IMG/VR virus record: IMGVR_UViG_3300027754_000127
Location: 1 to 52,889 of that record
Origin: a virus
Direction: 5' to 3' (one strand)
DNA length: 52,889 bases
Both the position numbers and the translations under genes were made by a program. The notes under the pieces are model-generated. The model saw nothing but the letters and a program-made list of their open reading frames with translations, was not told the origin of the DNA and did no database searches. Positions 15,447 to 23,753 of the stretch are shown here, piece by piece. Positions within the stretch are counted from its first letter, which is position 1, and each line of letters starts with the position of its first letter.

Positions 15447-15567
15447 ATATTGATTTTGTTGGATTGGTAAATTGTTTAAACGCAATCACATTAACATTAT
15501 CAGAATCTTTGGATCCGAGCGTGGAATCTTGATAATTTGATTTATCTAAAAAATTATTATTTTTCAT
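15412..15567 (-). CDS. Small hypothetical protein (51 aa)
   Basis: A polar 51-residue frame (MKNNNFLDKSNYQDSTLGSK...), upstream of and overlapping the membrane peptide. No family is recognised. Support is only its open frame and operon position. Confidence 0.35.
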   Translation of the reverse strand: MKNNNFLDKSNYQDSTLGSKDSDNVNVIAFKQFTNPTKSIYDNVIGWAVLR

Positions 15568-15671
15568 TGTTTTTTATTCATTGGGAATTTCTTTTTATAA
15601 TCTGTGAAGTTCATATAATAGGCTATTAAGTTAATAATAGAGCTATTATAGAGATGATTATTTTTTGTTCT

Positions 15672-16067
15672 TTAGTCGCACCAGCTAGATTTTGTTTCTC
15701 CGTGATATTCTTTTGCTAATCCTTTGTCAATCATTAATTGCGATAGGCTTTTTCCATTAATAAAAACATTTCCCAAAACTCTTCCGCCGTATTTATCCCA
15801 CTTAACTATTTTATAGGTAATTTTATTTTTAGAGTTATTAATCAATCCATCAACAAATAATTTAGCCTCTTGTGCTTTAGATTTTTCTAAATCACAACTC
15901 CCTTTTATTTCTGGGGTGTCAATATCTATCAATCTTATTGATAGTGGTAAATTTGCTAAATCAGGCTTATTGTTTATAATTAAAATAGTATCCCCGTCAA
16001 TAACTTTAAAATTATCGGCATTAGCATTAGCGGATATGAGTAAAAGCAGAAATATATATTTTTTCAT
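15672..16067 (-). CDS. Secreted staphylococcal-nuclease-like (SNase) protein
   Basis: 131 residues. Residues 1-17 are a signal peptide (MKKYIFLLLLISANANA), so the protein is exported to the periplasm or outside. The SNase fold is seen in FKVIDGDTILI, SIRLIDIDTPEIKG, the catalytic-type EAKLFVDGL, and DKYGGRVLGNVFINGKSLSQLMI, ending GLAKEYHGE. It would degrade nucleic acid outside the cytoplasm, perhaps host DNA at lysis or incoming competing DNA. It sits in the leftward envelope/lysis cassette. Confidence 0.88.
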   Translation of the reverse strand: MKKYIFLLLLISANANADNFKVIDGDTILIINNKPDLANLPLSIRLIDIDTPEIKGSCDLEKSKAQEAKLFVDGLINNSKNKITYKIVKWDKYGGRVLGNVFINGKSLSQLMIDKGLAKEYHGETKSSWCD

Positions 16068-16079
16068 TTTTGTTTTTGA

Positions 16080-16175
16080 TTAAATAAACCAAGTAAAAAA
16101 CCAAGCACAAAGCACTATAGTTAAAGGCATAAACATCCAGTATTGTTTGAAAAAATCTTTTATTTTATTGAGCAT
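16080..16175 (-). CDS. 31-residue tryptophan-rich membrane peptide
   Basis: An amphipathic start MLNKIKDFFKQYW, then one membrane segment ending AWFFTWFI. It shares the pattern WMFxPLxxVLxxWxxxWF with the C-terminus of the 15291-15446 product. It overlaps the end of the DUF5675 gene by 16 bases. Size and placement among lysis genes make an accessory holin or lysis-timing peptide possible. Confidence 0.5.
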   Translation of the reverse strand: MLNKIKDFFKQYWMFMPLTIVLCAWFFTWFI

Positions 16176-16609
16176 AAAGTTCTATCGCTGGTAATTTCTA
16201 AATCAAACTCTTCTGGCAAGTCTTTTTTTAATTCGTCACAAGTCTTTTTTGAGTCGATCAAAAAGAATTTATAAATTTTGTTTTTATGCTTAATGTCATT
16301 AACAATCTTTTCCCCTAAAGCTACGCATCCCAATAATTCATCAATAGTATTAGCTTGATGAACTTCTATATTAAATCGATTAGGAACATTTTGGATTGAG
16401 AAATATTGAAATTTTCCTGTGTAGTCTTTCTTTACTTTGTAAATGCCTTCAGGAATACATCCAGAATCATTTTGGGGAGTTTGTTTATTGTCTGGTTTGT
16501 TGCCGTTTTCTGGGCGTTCTAGGGTCAGGCATAGGCGATTTCCATTGAAGAGCCACTTACCTAAAGTACCCTCTTTGTGATAGTTAGTTCTTATTTGAGT
16601 TATTTTCAT
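16160..16609 (-). CDS. DUF5675 family protein, lysis-cassette associated
   Basis: 149 residues. It has the DUF5675 order: an N-terminal EGTLGKWLF...LTLERP, then DSGCIPEGIYKVKKDY and FNIEVHQANTIDELLGCVALG. The H...N...GC block resembles L,D-transpeptidase-like folds, so a cell-wall-related activity is suspected but not proven. It lies next to the spanin pair, and its 5' end overlaps the o-spanin stop by four bases. It may be the phage's wall-active lysis factor, since no other clear endolysin is adjacent. Confidence 0.75.
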   Translation of the reverse strand: MKITQIRTNYHKEGTLGKWLFNGNRLCLTLERPENGNKPDNKQTPQNDSGCIPEGIYKVKKDYTGKFQYFSIQNVPNRFNIEVHQANTIDELLGCVALGEKIVNDIKHKNKIYKFFLIDSKKTCDELKKDLPEEFDLEITSDRTLCSIK

Positions 16610-16911
16610 TTTTTATTTAAATTATCAAATTCTTTCCAGCAAAGTTGTTTTTCTTTATCCGTAGCTTTGCATTCGCATTTTTTAGTTGCTGCACTAGCTT
16701 CAATAAATTTAAATAATTCAATTGAGTTATTTTTAATTTTTTTCATTTCATTTTTTACCGATTCACTTTGGGGCAAAGGTAAAGCTAAATCACAATAATT
16801 ATTTATTATCATCGTCTGAACAGCCCCAGACCCAGCACAAGAATTTATCAACATAATCATCATGAACATTAAGAATAGCGATAATTTGCTTTTGTTTTTG
16901 TTGAATTTCAT
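16606..16911 (-). CDS. Rz1: Outer-membrane spanin subunit, Rz1-like lipoprotein
   Basis: Start chosen at 16911 (MKFNKNKSKLSLFLMFMMIM). A lipobox INSC then gives a lipidated Cys, followed by a proline-containing segment (LALPLPQSES) and a Cys-rich tail. The gene begins inside the upstream membrane-anchored gene in a different frame (overlap 16799-16911), the classic Rz/Rz1 nesting. With its partner it would fuse inner and outer membranes in the last lysis step. At ~100 residues it is longer than lambda Rz1. Confidence 0.75.
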   Translation of the reverse strand: MKFNKNKSKLSLFLMFMMIMLINSCAGSGAVQTMIINNYCDLALPLPQSESVKNEMKKIKNNSIELFKFIEASAATKKCECKATDKEKQLCWKEFDNLNKK

Positions 16912-17083
16912 TGGTTGATTTTTGATTATTAATAACAATATCTTTTTGTATTGATTTTTCTTGCAATTGTTCAATTTTAATTTCATTTTTACCAGCTTCC
17001 TTTGATTTGCTGGCTACCAAAAAAATAATAAATATTACAAATATTGCTAATCCTGTATATAAATATCGTTTTATTATACTCAT
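16799..17083 (-). CDS. Rz: Inner-membrane spanin subunit, Rz-like
   Basis: 94 residues. One N-terminal membrane anchor (YLYTGLAIFVIFIIFLVAS) is followed by a periplasmic coiled coil (KIEQLQEKSIQKDIVINNQK...QQKQKQIIAIL) and a short C-terminus with two Cys. This type II topology, plus a lipoprotein gene nested out of frame in its 3' half, marks an i-spanin. It supports a Gram-negative host. Confidence 0.75.
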   Translation of the reverse strand: MSIIKRYLYTGLAIFVIFIIFLVASKSKEAGKNEIKIEQLQEKSIQKDIVINNQKSTNEIQQKQKQIIAILNVHDDYVDKFLCWVWGCSDDDNK

Positions 17084-17091
17084 TATTTAAG

Positions 17092-17262
17092 TTAAAAATT
17101 TGTTTTTATCACATATTCAAAAAATAAAATTGCAGCAGTTATTGCAAAAATAACCAATGCAGCAGAAACCCCGATAGATAAACATTTTACCAAAAAAGAC
17201 ATGTCAGTTTTTGGGATTTTGTTCATAATATTGTTTGCTAAATTACATTCATCTTTTTTCAT
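17092..17262 (-). CDS. Holin candidate, small membrane protein (56 aa)
   Basis: A charged N-terminus (MKKDECNLANN...), then one long apolar segment, residues ~29-50 (CLSIGVSAALVIFAITAAIL), and a short basic end. It lies directly upstream of the spanin pair in the same leftward unit, the usual holin position. A single membrane segment would make it a class III-type holin or pinholin. The assignment is by context only. Confidence 0.5.
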   Translation of the reverse strand: MKKDECNLANNIMNKIPKTDMSFLVKCLSIGVSAALVIFAITAAILFFEYVIKTNF

Positions 17263-17267
17263 ATTTG

Positions 17268-17834
17268 TTATAAATTAAAATTATAGTTAAAGCCCAAAGA
17301 AAATCCTTTTTTTAAATTAAATTCTTTTTTTGGAGCAACCAAACCAAAAGTAAATGAAAGGTTTTTGTTATAAAAATAATTTCCAACAACCCCATAAAGC
17401 AAACTAGATTGATTACTTTGACCAGCCAATGTATTTTTTAAATAAAGTTTTTTTTCAAAATTAACATTAGAGATAAATATACTTGGTATAAATTGCTTTA
17501 TTTGATAGCCCAACAAAAAAGTATCTACTATAATTTTGTTTTTGTTTAAATACACATCTCCGCTTTTTTTGCTAATAATTTCCTGATTGTGAGACCGAAG
17601 AAATAAACGATTAGTAAAAATACCAATTACAATAGGCAAATTTTGATCCATTTTATAACTTAAGCCCACATTAATACTGGGTGATTTAAAATACTCATTA
17701 TTGTTGAAATAATAATCTGGATCATCAATATTTAAAATATTTATAGATGCGCCAAGCACTAAATTAGTATTTTTACTATAAACTGGAAAACTAATAAAAA
17801 ACAATAAAAAACTTAAAAATAATTTATTTCTCAT
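17268..17834 (-). CDS. Phage-encoded outer-membrane beta-barrel protein
   Basis: 188 residues with a signal peptide (MRNKLFLSFLLFFISFPVYS). The mature part has alternating amphipathic strands (TNLVLGASINIL, SINVGLSYKM, FTFGLVAPKK) and ends FSLGFNYNFNL, resembling the terminal strand that barrels use for Bam-dependent insertion. A phage-made outer-membrane protein could mask a receptor, alter the surface of infected cells or help lysis. No specific family is recognised. Confidence 0.6.
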   Translation of the reverse strand: MRNKLFLSFLLFFISFPVYSKNTNLVLGASINILNIDDPDYYFNNNEYFKSPSINVGLSYKMDQNLPIVIGIFTNRLFLRSHNQEIISKKSGDVYLNKNKIIVDTFLLGYQIKQFIPSIFISNVNFEKKLYLKNTLAGQSNQSSLLYGVVGNYFYNKNLSFTFGLVAPKKEFNLKKGFSLGFNYNFNL

Positions 17835-18033
17835 TTTTTAATTTTTCTATTTCCTGTTTTATCAAAGTTACGACATCTACTGATAAAGCTTTAATATGTG
17901 CATTCATTCTCTCTATCTGATTCGACATTTTTGTTAATTCCTCTTTTGCAGCTGCTTTAATTGAATACTTAAGAAAAATCAAAAAACATATAATCAAAAT
18001 TAAAATTACAAATAAATCAATAATATTAATCAT
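17824..18033 (-). CDS. Small membrane-anchored coiled-coil protein (69 aa)
   Basis: One N-terminal apolar segment (IIDLFVILILIICFLIFL), then a charged coiled coil (EELTKMSNQIERMNAHIKAL). It overlaps both neighbours by a few bases, so it belongs to a tightly packed membrane operon. The shape recalls an i-spanin or holin partner, but no lipoprotein gene is nested here. Confidence 0.55.
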   Translation of the reverse strand: MINIIDLFVILILIICFLIFLKYSIKAAAKEELTKMSNQIERMNAHIKALSVDVVTLIKQEIEKLKNEK

Positions 18034-18710
18034 AAATTATCCTTTGTTATTCTAAATAAATTTAATAATAAGCTGTTTTTTATTTGATCGGAACAAATTG
18101 ATGATGAATCATCCGCAAAAGATAAGCTAAAAATATAAACTAAATTATATCTAAAATCTTTGACCAAAATATAGTGAATTTTTGTTAATTTAAAATTGGT
18201 TAATTTAATTATTTGATTTAATAATAAAGGAGTATATTTATCACAAGCTGCTTGATTATCTTTTATATCGCAATTGTATAAAGTACCATCTTTTTCCTTA
18301 GAAAAATAATTATAATCATCAAATCCAATATCGTAATTATCTAAATAAGTTTTGTTTTTTAATATTAATGATGATGGGCAATAACCATCGTTTGGTTCAA
18401 GACATCCCAAAACCTCAACAAAACTCATTTTTTTTGTGTCAAGAGAAATTTTATTATCATCAAAAACCATCCAGCTTATAAAACTATTTTTTCCGCAAAC
18501 TTGTACAATTTCGCTCATTCTATTCCTTATAATAGAATGGTTTTTATTTTCTTGAAAATATTTGTTTTTTAAATAAAATTCTGCAAACAACATATAAAAA
18601 ATCATCAAAACTATTCCAGTTTTAACCAAACTTAAAATGTTTTGTTTTTTACAAAAATTAAAAATTCTTAAAATTAATTCTATTAATATTTTTATATTAA
18701 CTAAATTCAA
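18030..18710 (-). CDS. Single-pass membrane protein with Cys-rich external domain
   Basis: 226 residues. A hydrophobic segment near residues 28-46 (VKTGIVLMIFYMLFAEFYL) anchors a ~175-residue domain with several cysteines (VQVCGKNSF, LGCLEPNDGYC, LYNCDIKDNQAAC, SICSD), typical of disulphide-bonded periplasmic proteins. No family is recognised. It overlaps the peptidase-like gene and the coiled-coil gene by four bases each, so all three are co-translated. Confidence 0.55.
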   Translation of the reverse strand: MNLVNIKILIELILRIFNFCKKQNILSLVKTGIVLMIFYMLFAEFYLKNKYFQENKNHSIIRNRMSEIVQVCGKNSFISWMVFDDNKISLDTKKMSFVEVLGCLEPNDGYCPSSLILKNKTYLDNYDIGFDDYNYFSKEKDGTLYNCDIKDNQAACDKYTPLLLNQIIKLTNFKLTKIHYILVKDFRYNLVYIFSLSFADDSSSICSDQIKNSLLLNLFRITKDNL

Positions 18711-19246
18711 TTAAGCCTCCGCCACTTATTACAAAAATTAGGAGATTTTATTAATATTTTTTTTAGTTCAGCGGGTGTAGGGATATCTTTTGGTTTTTCT
18801 ATTAAACCAATCATTACTAATCCATTCATTGCCTGTTCAGAACAAATAATGCTATCAGAATTTTGATCTAAATTATGTATAAATTGATTTTTATCAAAAG
18901 GAGAAATAACGGCCCCAGTAGAATCGTACTTTTTGCCAACGCAAGATTTATTATATTTAGATAAATTTTCAACCCAGATATCATCAGGGCTATTTATAAT
19001 ATCTATACAATGTATTTTTGCGCCATTTGTTGCAAATTTTTTTATCCAATCTTCATATTTTATTAATTCTATTTTTTCACCACCAACATTTAAAACATAA
19101 TCGTTACAATAACTTGCGACATGCTCCACACTACTGCTGGTTGCAATCTGAATAATATATTTTAGAGGTTTGGTAAATAAAGTTTTAAATCGAAAAGGAG
19201 AACTTACGAACAAAACACTTATCTTGGTACTTGGTTTATTTAACAT
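18707..19246 (-). CDS. Permuted NlpC/P60 (YiiX-like) peptidase
   Basis: 179 residues in the order of circularly permuted papain-like enzymes: the catalytic-type His comes first (SSVEHVASYCNDYVL, H42), then GKKYDSTGAVISPF, then the Cys in DSIICSEQAMNGL (C135), and a late TPAEL. Such YiiX/YebB-like proteins are frequent in phages and are thought to cut peptide or amide bonds in peptidoglycan or lipoproteins. No signal peptide is evident. Placed between the tail fibre module and membrane genes, it could be a lysis or entry enzyme. Confidence 0.72.
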   Translation of the reverse strand: MLNKPSTKISVLFVSSPFRFKTLFTKPLKYIIQIATSSSVEHVASYCNDYVLNVGGEKIELIKYEDWIKKFATNGAKIHCIDIINSPDDIWVENLSKYNKSCVGKKYDSTGAVISPFDKNQFIHNLDQNSDSIICSEQAMNGLVMIGLIEKPKDIPTPAELKKILIKSPNFCNKWRRLN

Positions 19247-19261
19247 AAGTTATTATAATTA

Positions 19262-19795
19262 TTAAAACAATAAAATTTGATTCAATCTATAGCCGATTTT
19301 GAAATCATATTTTTCAATTTCTTCAATTGTTTTTAAAATTGCAATCGCTTTTCCGTGAATTTTTTTCGCTTTAAAATTTGCGTCAACTAACGCACCGATG
19401 TAAAGCCGAATCCCGATTAGAGCTGTCAAGTTTAACGGCATCTCAATCCCGTTTTGATACAACCATTTTGGATCGGCTTCGCCCTGCATTTTTTTAAAAT
19501 TTAACAAAGAAATTTGCTCATCAAGCAAATAACGAGTTTCAACGTCCACGCTAATTTTTGTTGAAGCACCATTTGCAAGTTTAATTGTAAAAATTTTCAC
19601 GGATTCGCTTGCGTGAAAATCATTTAATTCAGCAAGTTTTTTATCTTTTGCTTCTTTTAAATAATCAAACTTTTCATACTCCCCACCATTTTTAATCCAT
19701 TCTTGAATTTTTTGATAGTCGGTATTTTGTGAATCATTTGGAATAAACATTCCCGTTAATTGAAATCCGTTTTTTAATTCTTTTAAATTTTTCAT
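19262..19795 (-). CDS. DUF4376-like tail-fibre-associated protein
   Basis: 177 residues. The C-terminal half (DYLKEAKDKKLAELNDFHAS, then VETRYLLDEQISLLN...NLTALIGIRLYIG) is the helical repeat typical of DUF4376 proteins found directly downstream of phage tail fibres. They are thought to help fibre folding or attachment. It follows the fibre gene by seven bases. Confidence 0.72.
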   Translation of the reverse strand: MKNLKELKNGFQLTGMFIPNDSQNTDYQKIQEWIKNGGEYEKFDYLKEAKDKKLAELNDFHASESVKIFTIKLANGASTKISVDVETRYLLDEQISLLNFKKMQGEADPKWLYQNGIEMPLNLTALIGIRLYIGALVDANFKAKKIHGKAIAILKTIEEIEKYDFKIGYRLNQILLF

Positions 19796-19802
19796 AAATT
19801 TT

Positions 19803-21029
19803 TTAAAGTTCGCTTATTGCAGAGTATTGAAAAAATAAATTTGTAAGTGTAGTTGCTGTTGTTGGACCAACATAAAAACCATCCTCAGCAGGATTATAAG
19901 AAGTTCCATCAATATCTATAGATCCAGTTGAAATTTTACCCGCAACTCCAGTTATTGGACTAAACAAGGTAATTGTCGGATTTGCTCGTTTTGTGACTTT
20001 AAAATAAACTGGACATAAATTCTGTTGAGCATTTTGACTGGAAAAGGCTCTTGATCCAATAGAAGTTAATGATCCTGCGACTGCTGATTGGTTATAAGTT
20101 TTCTCGTAATATCTTTGACATAACCTTAACTCATCAGCAAAAAATCTATGTTCAAAAGGAGTTGGTGCTAAATTTTTTTCAAGTTGGACCAAACTTAAAG
20201 TTCCAGTTCCAAATTCAATATTTAAATTTGTTCCGCCAGTTGCACTGCCAGTAATGCCACTTGCTCCATAAGAACCAGCCCCTATTTTTCCTTGAGCAGT
20301 GCCTGACCAAGAAAGGCAATAAGTATTTGAAACTAAATTATTACCCTCTATTACTTGTATTAGACTTCCTGCTGATATAGTAAGAGTTGTAATATTATTT
20401 GATGTTGCAAATGTATATGTGCAACCAGAGGCACCAGCTTTCCATCTATCATGACCATAAGACCCTGCGGTTAAAACTACTGTTCCACTCACAACTCTTT
20501 GGTTTATACTAAAATTGCCATTAATAATAACATTTTTGTTTGGCGTAAGGTAAGCAACGCCTTGGTTGGTGGCGGTGGCTGGTCTAATATCTTGAACCAA
20601 AACAAACGAAGTTCCATTATATCTAAACGTACAATCTTTTGTTGTTAGAATATCGCCAGCTGTTAAATCAGTTGAACCATCTTCTTTTTTAAGGTTTTTA
20701 GAACCAGCCCCATTAACATTTACAGTTGAAGCCCCAGAGTTAGCATTACCCGCACGGAATCTAATAGTCATTCCAGTAAAATAGGCTATTGTAGCACTTA
20801 CGGGATTGGTAAAAGAAGCAGCTAGAGTTAGAACATAAGCATCTGCTGCTCCGCTGTCTATGTAGAAGTTATTAGCGGCATATCTTGAAACTCCAATTGA
20901 AACTTGATTTAAAACTGCATCAGAAGAAGTTTGCCCAGAAGATGTTTGAACTGCCTCTAATTCTATTGTCATTTGGTTAAGTTCAGTGGCAGATACAGTA
21001 TTGCCATTTATTTTTGATACTATGTCCAT
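19803..21029 (-). CDS. Tail fibre / receptor-binding protein
   Basis: 408 residues. The N-terminal ~60 residues probably bind the baseplate (TELNQMTIELEAVQ). A Ser/Thr/Gly-rich beta region follows (NANSGASTVNVNG, ATNQGVAYLTP), and then a carbohydrate-binding-like part starting NVIINGNFSINQR with HDRWKAG. The segment TPFEHRFFADELRLCQRYYEK is typical of phage fibre C-terminal domains. Its place after the gp48-like baseplate gene and before the DUF4376 gene agrees. This is the likely host-range determinant. Confidence 0.82.
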   Translation of the reverse strand: MDIVSKINGNTVSATELNQMTIELEAVQTSSGQTSSDAVLNQVSIGVSRYAANNFYIDSGAADAYVLTLAASFTNPVSATIAYFTGMTIRFRAGNANSGASTVNVNGAGSKNLKKEDGSTDLTAGDILTTKDCTFRYNGTSFVLVQDIRPATATNQGVAYLTPNKNVIINGNFSINQRVVSGTVVLTAGSYGHDRWKAGASGCTYTFATSNNITTLTISAGSLIQVIEGNNLVSNTYCLSWSGTAQGKIGAGSYGASGITGSATGGTNLNIEFGTGTLSLVQLEKNLAPTPFEHRFFADELRLCQRYYEKTYNQSAVAGSLTSIGSRAFSSQNAQQNLCPVYFKVTKRANPTITLFSPITGVAGKISTGSIDIDGTSYNPAEDGFYVGPTTATTLTNLFFQYSAISEL

Positions 21030-21030
21030 A

Positions 21031-21654
21031 TTATAAAATGTAATTAAAAACTATTGTTGTGTTTGCAGGCTTTAATTCTCTAAATAAACATTCCAAAACA
21101 GAACCTCCACCATCACAAAGCGTAAATGGAAGCACTAATGGAAATACTGAAATAGGGGCTAAACTTGTTGGCATATTTACAATCATTGTAAATCTTGCTT
21201 GCTTAGGGTTTGCAAATAAAGTAAATGGCAATGTTAATGGAAAAGTTCCATATTCTATGCCATTACTAATCTCAACTGTATATCCGAATAAAGCCGCTAA
21301 ATCTATAAAATCTTGCTCCGTTAAAACTCCTAAACTTCTTAATTTTATCAAAACTTGATTTCTCCTCTCATCGATAGAAAGGAAAGTAGTTTGATTAAAA
21401 CAATCATCTGGTAGCCCTACCGCACCCTCCCACAAAGCCATATAATTAGGGTCATTTGTAGTTAAGATATTAGTTCCATCCCAAACACTTTGAAATAAAG
21501 CATCAACTCTTTGAAACTCACCAGCCAAACCCATAAACATTTTATAAAGGTTTGATCCTATAATGTTTTTATTCGTAGCTAAACGGTCATTAAGGAAATA
21601 TTGCCCTAATGCCTGTTGGTGTTCTTCAACTGTATGTGCTTGAAAATTAGGCAT
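21031..21654 (-). CDS. Mu gp48-like (YmfQ/DUF2313) baseplate wedge protein
   Basis: 207 residues of the YmfQ/DUF2313 type: an N-terminal HQQALGQYFLNDRLATNK, central FQRVDALFQSVWDGTNILT and LWEGAVGLPDDCF, then RRNQVLIKLRSLGVLTEQDFIDLAALFGYTV. In Mu the equivalent gp48 links the baseplate wedge to fibres. The start abuts the gp47-like stop. Confidence 0.88.
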   Translation of the reverse strand: MPNFQAHTVEEHQQALGQYFLNDRLATNKNIIGSNLYKMFMGLAGEFQRVDALFQSVWDGTNILTTNDPNYMALWEGAVGLPDDCFNQTTFLSIDERRNQVLIKLRSLGVLTEQDFIDLAALFGYTVEISNGIEYGTFPLTLPFTLFANPKQARFTMIVNMPTSLAPISVFPLVLPFTLCDGGGSVLECLFRELKPANTTIVFNYIL

Positions 21655-23199
21655 TTATACAAAATTTATTGTTCCAAGAGTCCCTATTTCATTCAATCCA
21701 ATAGTCGTATCTGCCGAAGGTAGTGATAATGTGTAAATAGGAACATTGCCGTTGCCGTCTATTGTTTGAGAAATTATTGCATTTAGGTCAGTAAGTTTAA
21801 CATTTTCTCCAACATTGTTTGAAATCTTAAAGAAATCAGTTAGTGAGCTAGTCAAAGCAGTTTGCATCGCTGTTGTGTTTGGGCTTAGGCTTGAAAAAGT
21901 AATGGCAATTGGAATGGCGGTTGGGGCAGATACAATCACATCATCATTATTCATATGAGCTGGCTTAATTTCTAAGATTTTATCTTTTACAGTATTAACT
22001 TCGGTCGAAGAAGGGATACTTAAATCATCATTATCACGAGTGAAAATTATTCTAACTTGCCCTTCTTCAACATAAGAATAAGAGGCTGTGATAGTGCCTG
22101 TGGCAGGGGTTGTTGGGCTTCCACTAACTACATAAGTAAAAGTATTAGCGTCTATAACAATAACTCTTTTTTGAACAACATTATATTGAGATTGAACAGC
22201 TCCAACTACTGTAACATAACTTCCATCAACAAGTCCGTGGGCGGTAGAAGTAGCAGTAGCTATTTGTCCGTTTCTTGTGATTGAAGAGATAGAAATTCCA
22301 GCAGAAGTAGTGTCAGGAGAAAATACCCAAACCCTCGTAACGCCAGTAATTGTCTTGGCTTGTCCGATTAAGGCATTAGTATTAAAGAATGAGAAAGGAA
22401 ATTGAATACGATATAAAACTCTTGCTCTGTATGAAGTAGCACTTTCTTGATCTGCTCCACCAGAAATCTCACCAAAATTAACAAAAGCACTATTATTTGC
22501 TCCAGAAATAGGGCTAGATAAAGTAAGAACTCCACCAGCAGTAATATTAGTAGCTGCTCCTTGAGTATTTGAATTAACCACTACACTAGCGGTTGTCCAT
22601 TGAGCAATTAAAGTGCCAGTAGGTGAGCCAGCAGTTCCAGCTTGAGTAAATTGAACTTGAGTTAAGGAAGTAACAGTAATTCTAACATTAGTAGCATTAA
22701 AATCAGTTGGTGTAGCACCAGTTATGGAAATAGTAATTCCGCTTGCTAATCCGTGAGCAGAAGCAAAATTTACAGTTACAGTTGACCCAGTCCTAGACAT
22801 AGAGGAAATTGAGACTGTATTTAATGCAATAGTTGTGTCGGATTGAGTAGTATAAACTAGGCCAGAGGCACTTTGTAAGGTAGTTCCAGAAGGAATTAAA
22901 GTTGTGGAAGTTCCGCTCAAAACAATAGTACCAGAAGAACCAACGGCGGGATTTTTAGTTATTCCATAAATATTACCCCATCTTGCGACATAAGCCTCCG
23001 AGGCAGTTTGAATAAAGAACTCATTAATCATCAGAGTAATCTTTTGATAATTATCGTAAATTCTACTAGCTACGGCTTTAAGTATTGAGGCTAAATATGA
23101 GGTAGGTAAAAATGCTCCGCTATCAGGAATCTGTGCGGTAAAGTCCGATACTAATCTATTATATACTTCCTTCTTATTTGAAGGTAAATTTGATGCCAT
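21655..23199 (-). CDS. Mu gp47-like (baseplate J) protein with inserted repeat modules
   Basis: 514 residues. The N-terminus (SYLASILKAVASRIYDNYQ, AYVARWGNIYGITKNPA) and the C-terminal SYRARVLYRIQFPFSFFN, TGVTRVWVFSP and VNTVKDKILEIKPAHMN are baseplate-J-like wedge features. Two related ~75-residue beta modules are inserted: SISSMSRTGSTVTVNFASAH and SISSITRNGQIATATSTAHG, each with an xHGL-G-x-V pattern and ending TGT(L/I). Similar modules occur in the 33120-34481 product. The modules make it longer than typical baseplate J proteins. Confidence 0.88.
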   Translation of the reverse strand: MASNLPSNKKEVYNRLVSDFTAQIPDSGAFLPTSYLASILKAVASRIYDNYQKITLMINEFFIQTASEAYVARWGNIYGITKNPAVGSSGTIVLSGTSTTLIPSGTTLQSASGLVYTTQSDTTIALNTVSISSMSRTGSTVTVNFASAHGLASGITISITGATPTDFNATNVRITVTSLTQVQFTQAGTAGSPTGTLIAQWTTASVVVNSNTQGAATNITAGGVLTLSSPISGANNSAFVNFGEISGGADQESATSYRARVLYRIQFPFSFFNTNALIGQAKTITGVTRVWVFSPDTTSAGISISSITRNGQIATATSTAHGLVDGSYVTVVGAVQSQYNVVQKRVIVIDANTFTYVVSGSPTTPATGTITASYSYVEEGQVRIIFTRDNDDLSIPSSTEVNTVKDKILEIKPAHMNNDDVIVSAPTAIPIAITFSSLSPNTTAMQTALTSSLTDFFKISNNVGENVKLTDLNAIISQTIDGNGNVPIYTLSLPSADTTIGLNEIGTLGTINFV

Positions 23200-23213
23200 T
23201 CGCTGTGGTGAAG

Positions 23214-23666
23214 CTATGTGTTATTTACAGTATTAATCCATAAGTCATAATATTGCACAAATTCTGTGTTATCATTTCTTATTGCAACGATCTTAATTCC
23301 TAAAGCCTCTTTGTCAACTATTTTATATACCTCAATATTAATTTCTTTTGCAATTCCTTTAGTTATATAATGTTCGAATCCCTCTTCCAAAATGTTTTCC
23401 AAAAGATTATTCACTTCATTATCTAAAGCAGATTGATAAACCGTCCAAACCAAAGAGCCTTGTTCAAATCCATCATCGTTTAGTTCGTTTCCAATCCAAC
23501 CACCTCTTGATCTTGGGTCTTCAATCGTTTCATCTCTTTTTTGGCAGAAAATTGTCATCAGAAATGAAGTCTCAAGTCCTTCCGTTAAGGTAAAATCACC
23601 ATTAGTGAAGGAAATATCATAATTTCCATTATCATCTTTAGTTAATTTTAAATCTTTTATTGACAT
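23214..23666 (-). CDS. Mu gp46-like baseplate protein (GP46 family)
   Basis: 150 residues with DISFTNGDFTLTEGLETSFLM and KRDETIEDPRSRGGWIGNEL, the GP46-family core of Mu-type baseplates (gpW/gp25-related). It forms the inner wedge that touches the sheath-tube hub. It lies in the expected gp45-gp46-gp47 order. Confidence 0.88.
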   Translation of the reverse strand: MSIKDLKLTKDDNGNYDISFTNGDFTLTEGLETSFLMTIFCQKRDETIEDPRSRGGWIGNELNDDGFEQGSLVWTVYQSALDNEVNNLLENILEEGFEHYITKGIAKEINIEVYKIVDKEALGIKIVAIRNDNTEFVQYYDLWINTVNNT

Positions 23667-23685
23667 AAATAAAATTTTTTTTATA

Positions 23686-23753
23686 TTTTAATTAAGAAGT
23701 TGGGGCGGAATTTCCCCACGATGGCTTCTTAGGCGTAGTAGACTTAAAAACTA
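23686..23753 (-). promoter_or_regulatory. Two intercistronic hairpins
   Basis: Read leftward: GTAGTAG (loop TTTTTAAGT) CTACTAC, then TGGGG (loop AAATTCCG) CCCCA. They occupy the 87-bp gap between the spike and gp46-like genes, with stop codons of the upstream frame in the first stem. They may tune expression or mRNA stability. No U-run follows directly. Confidence 0.5.
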
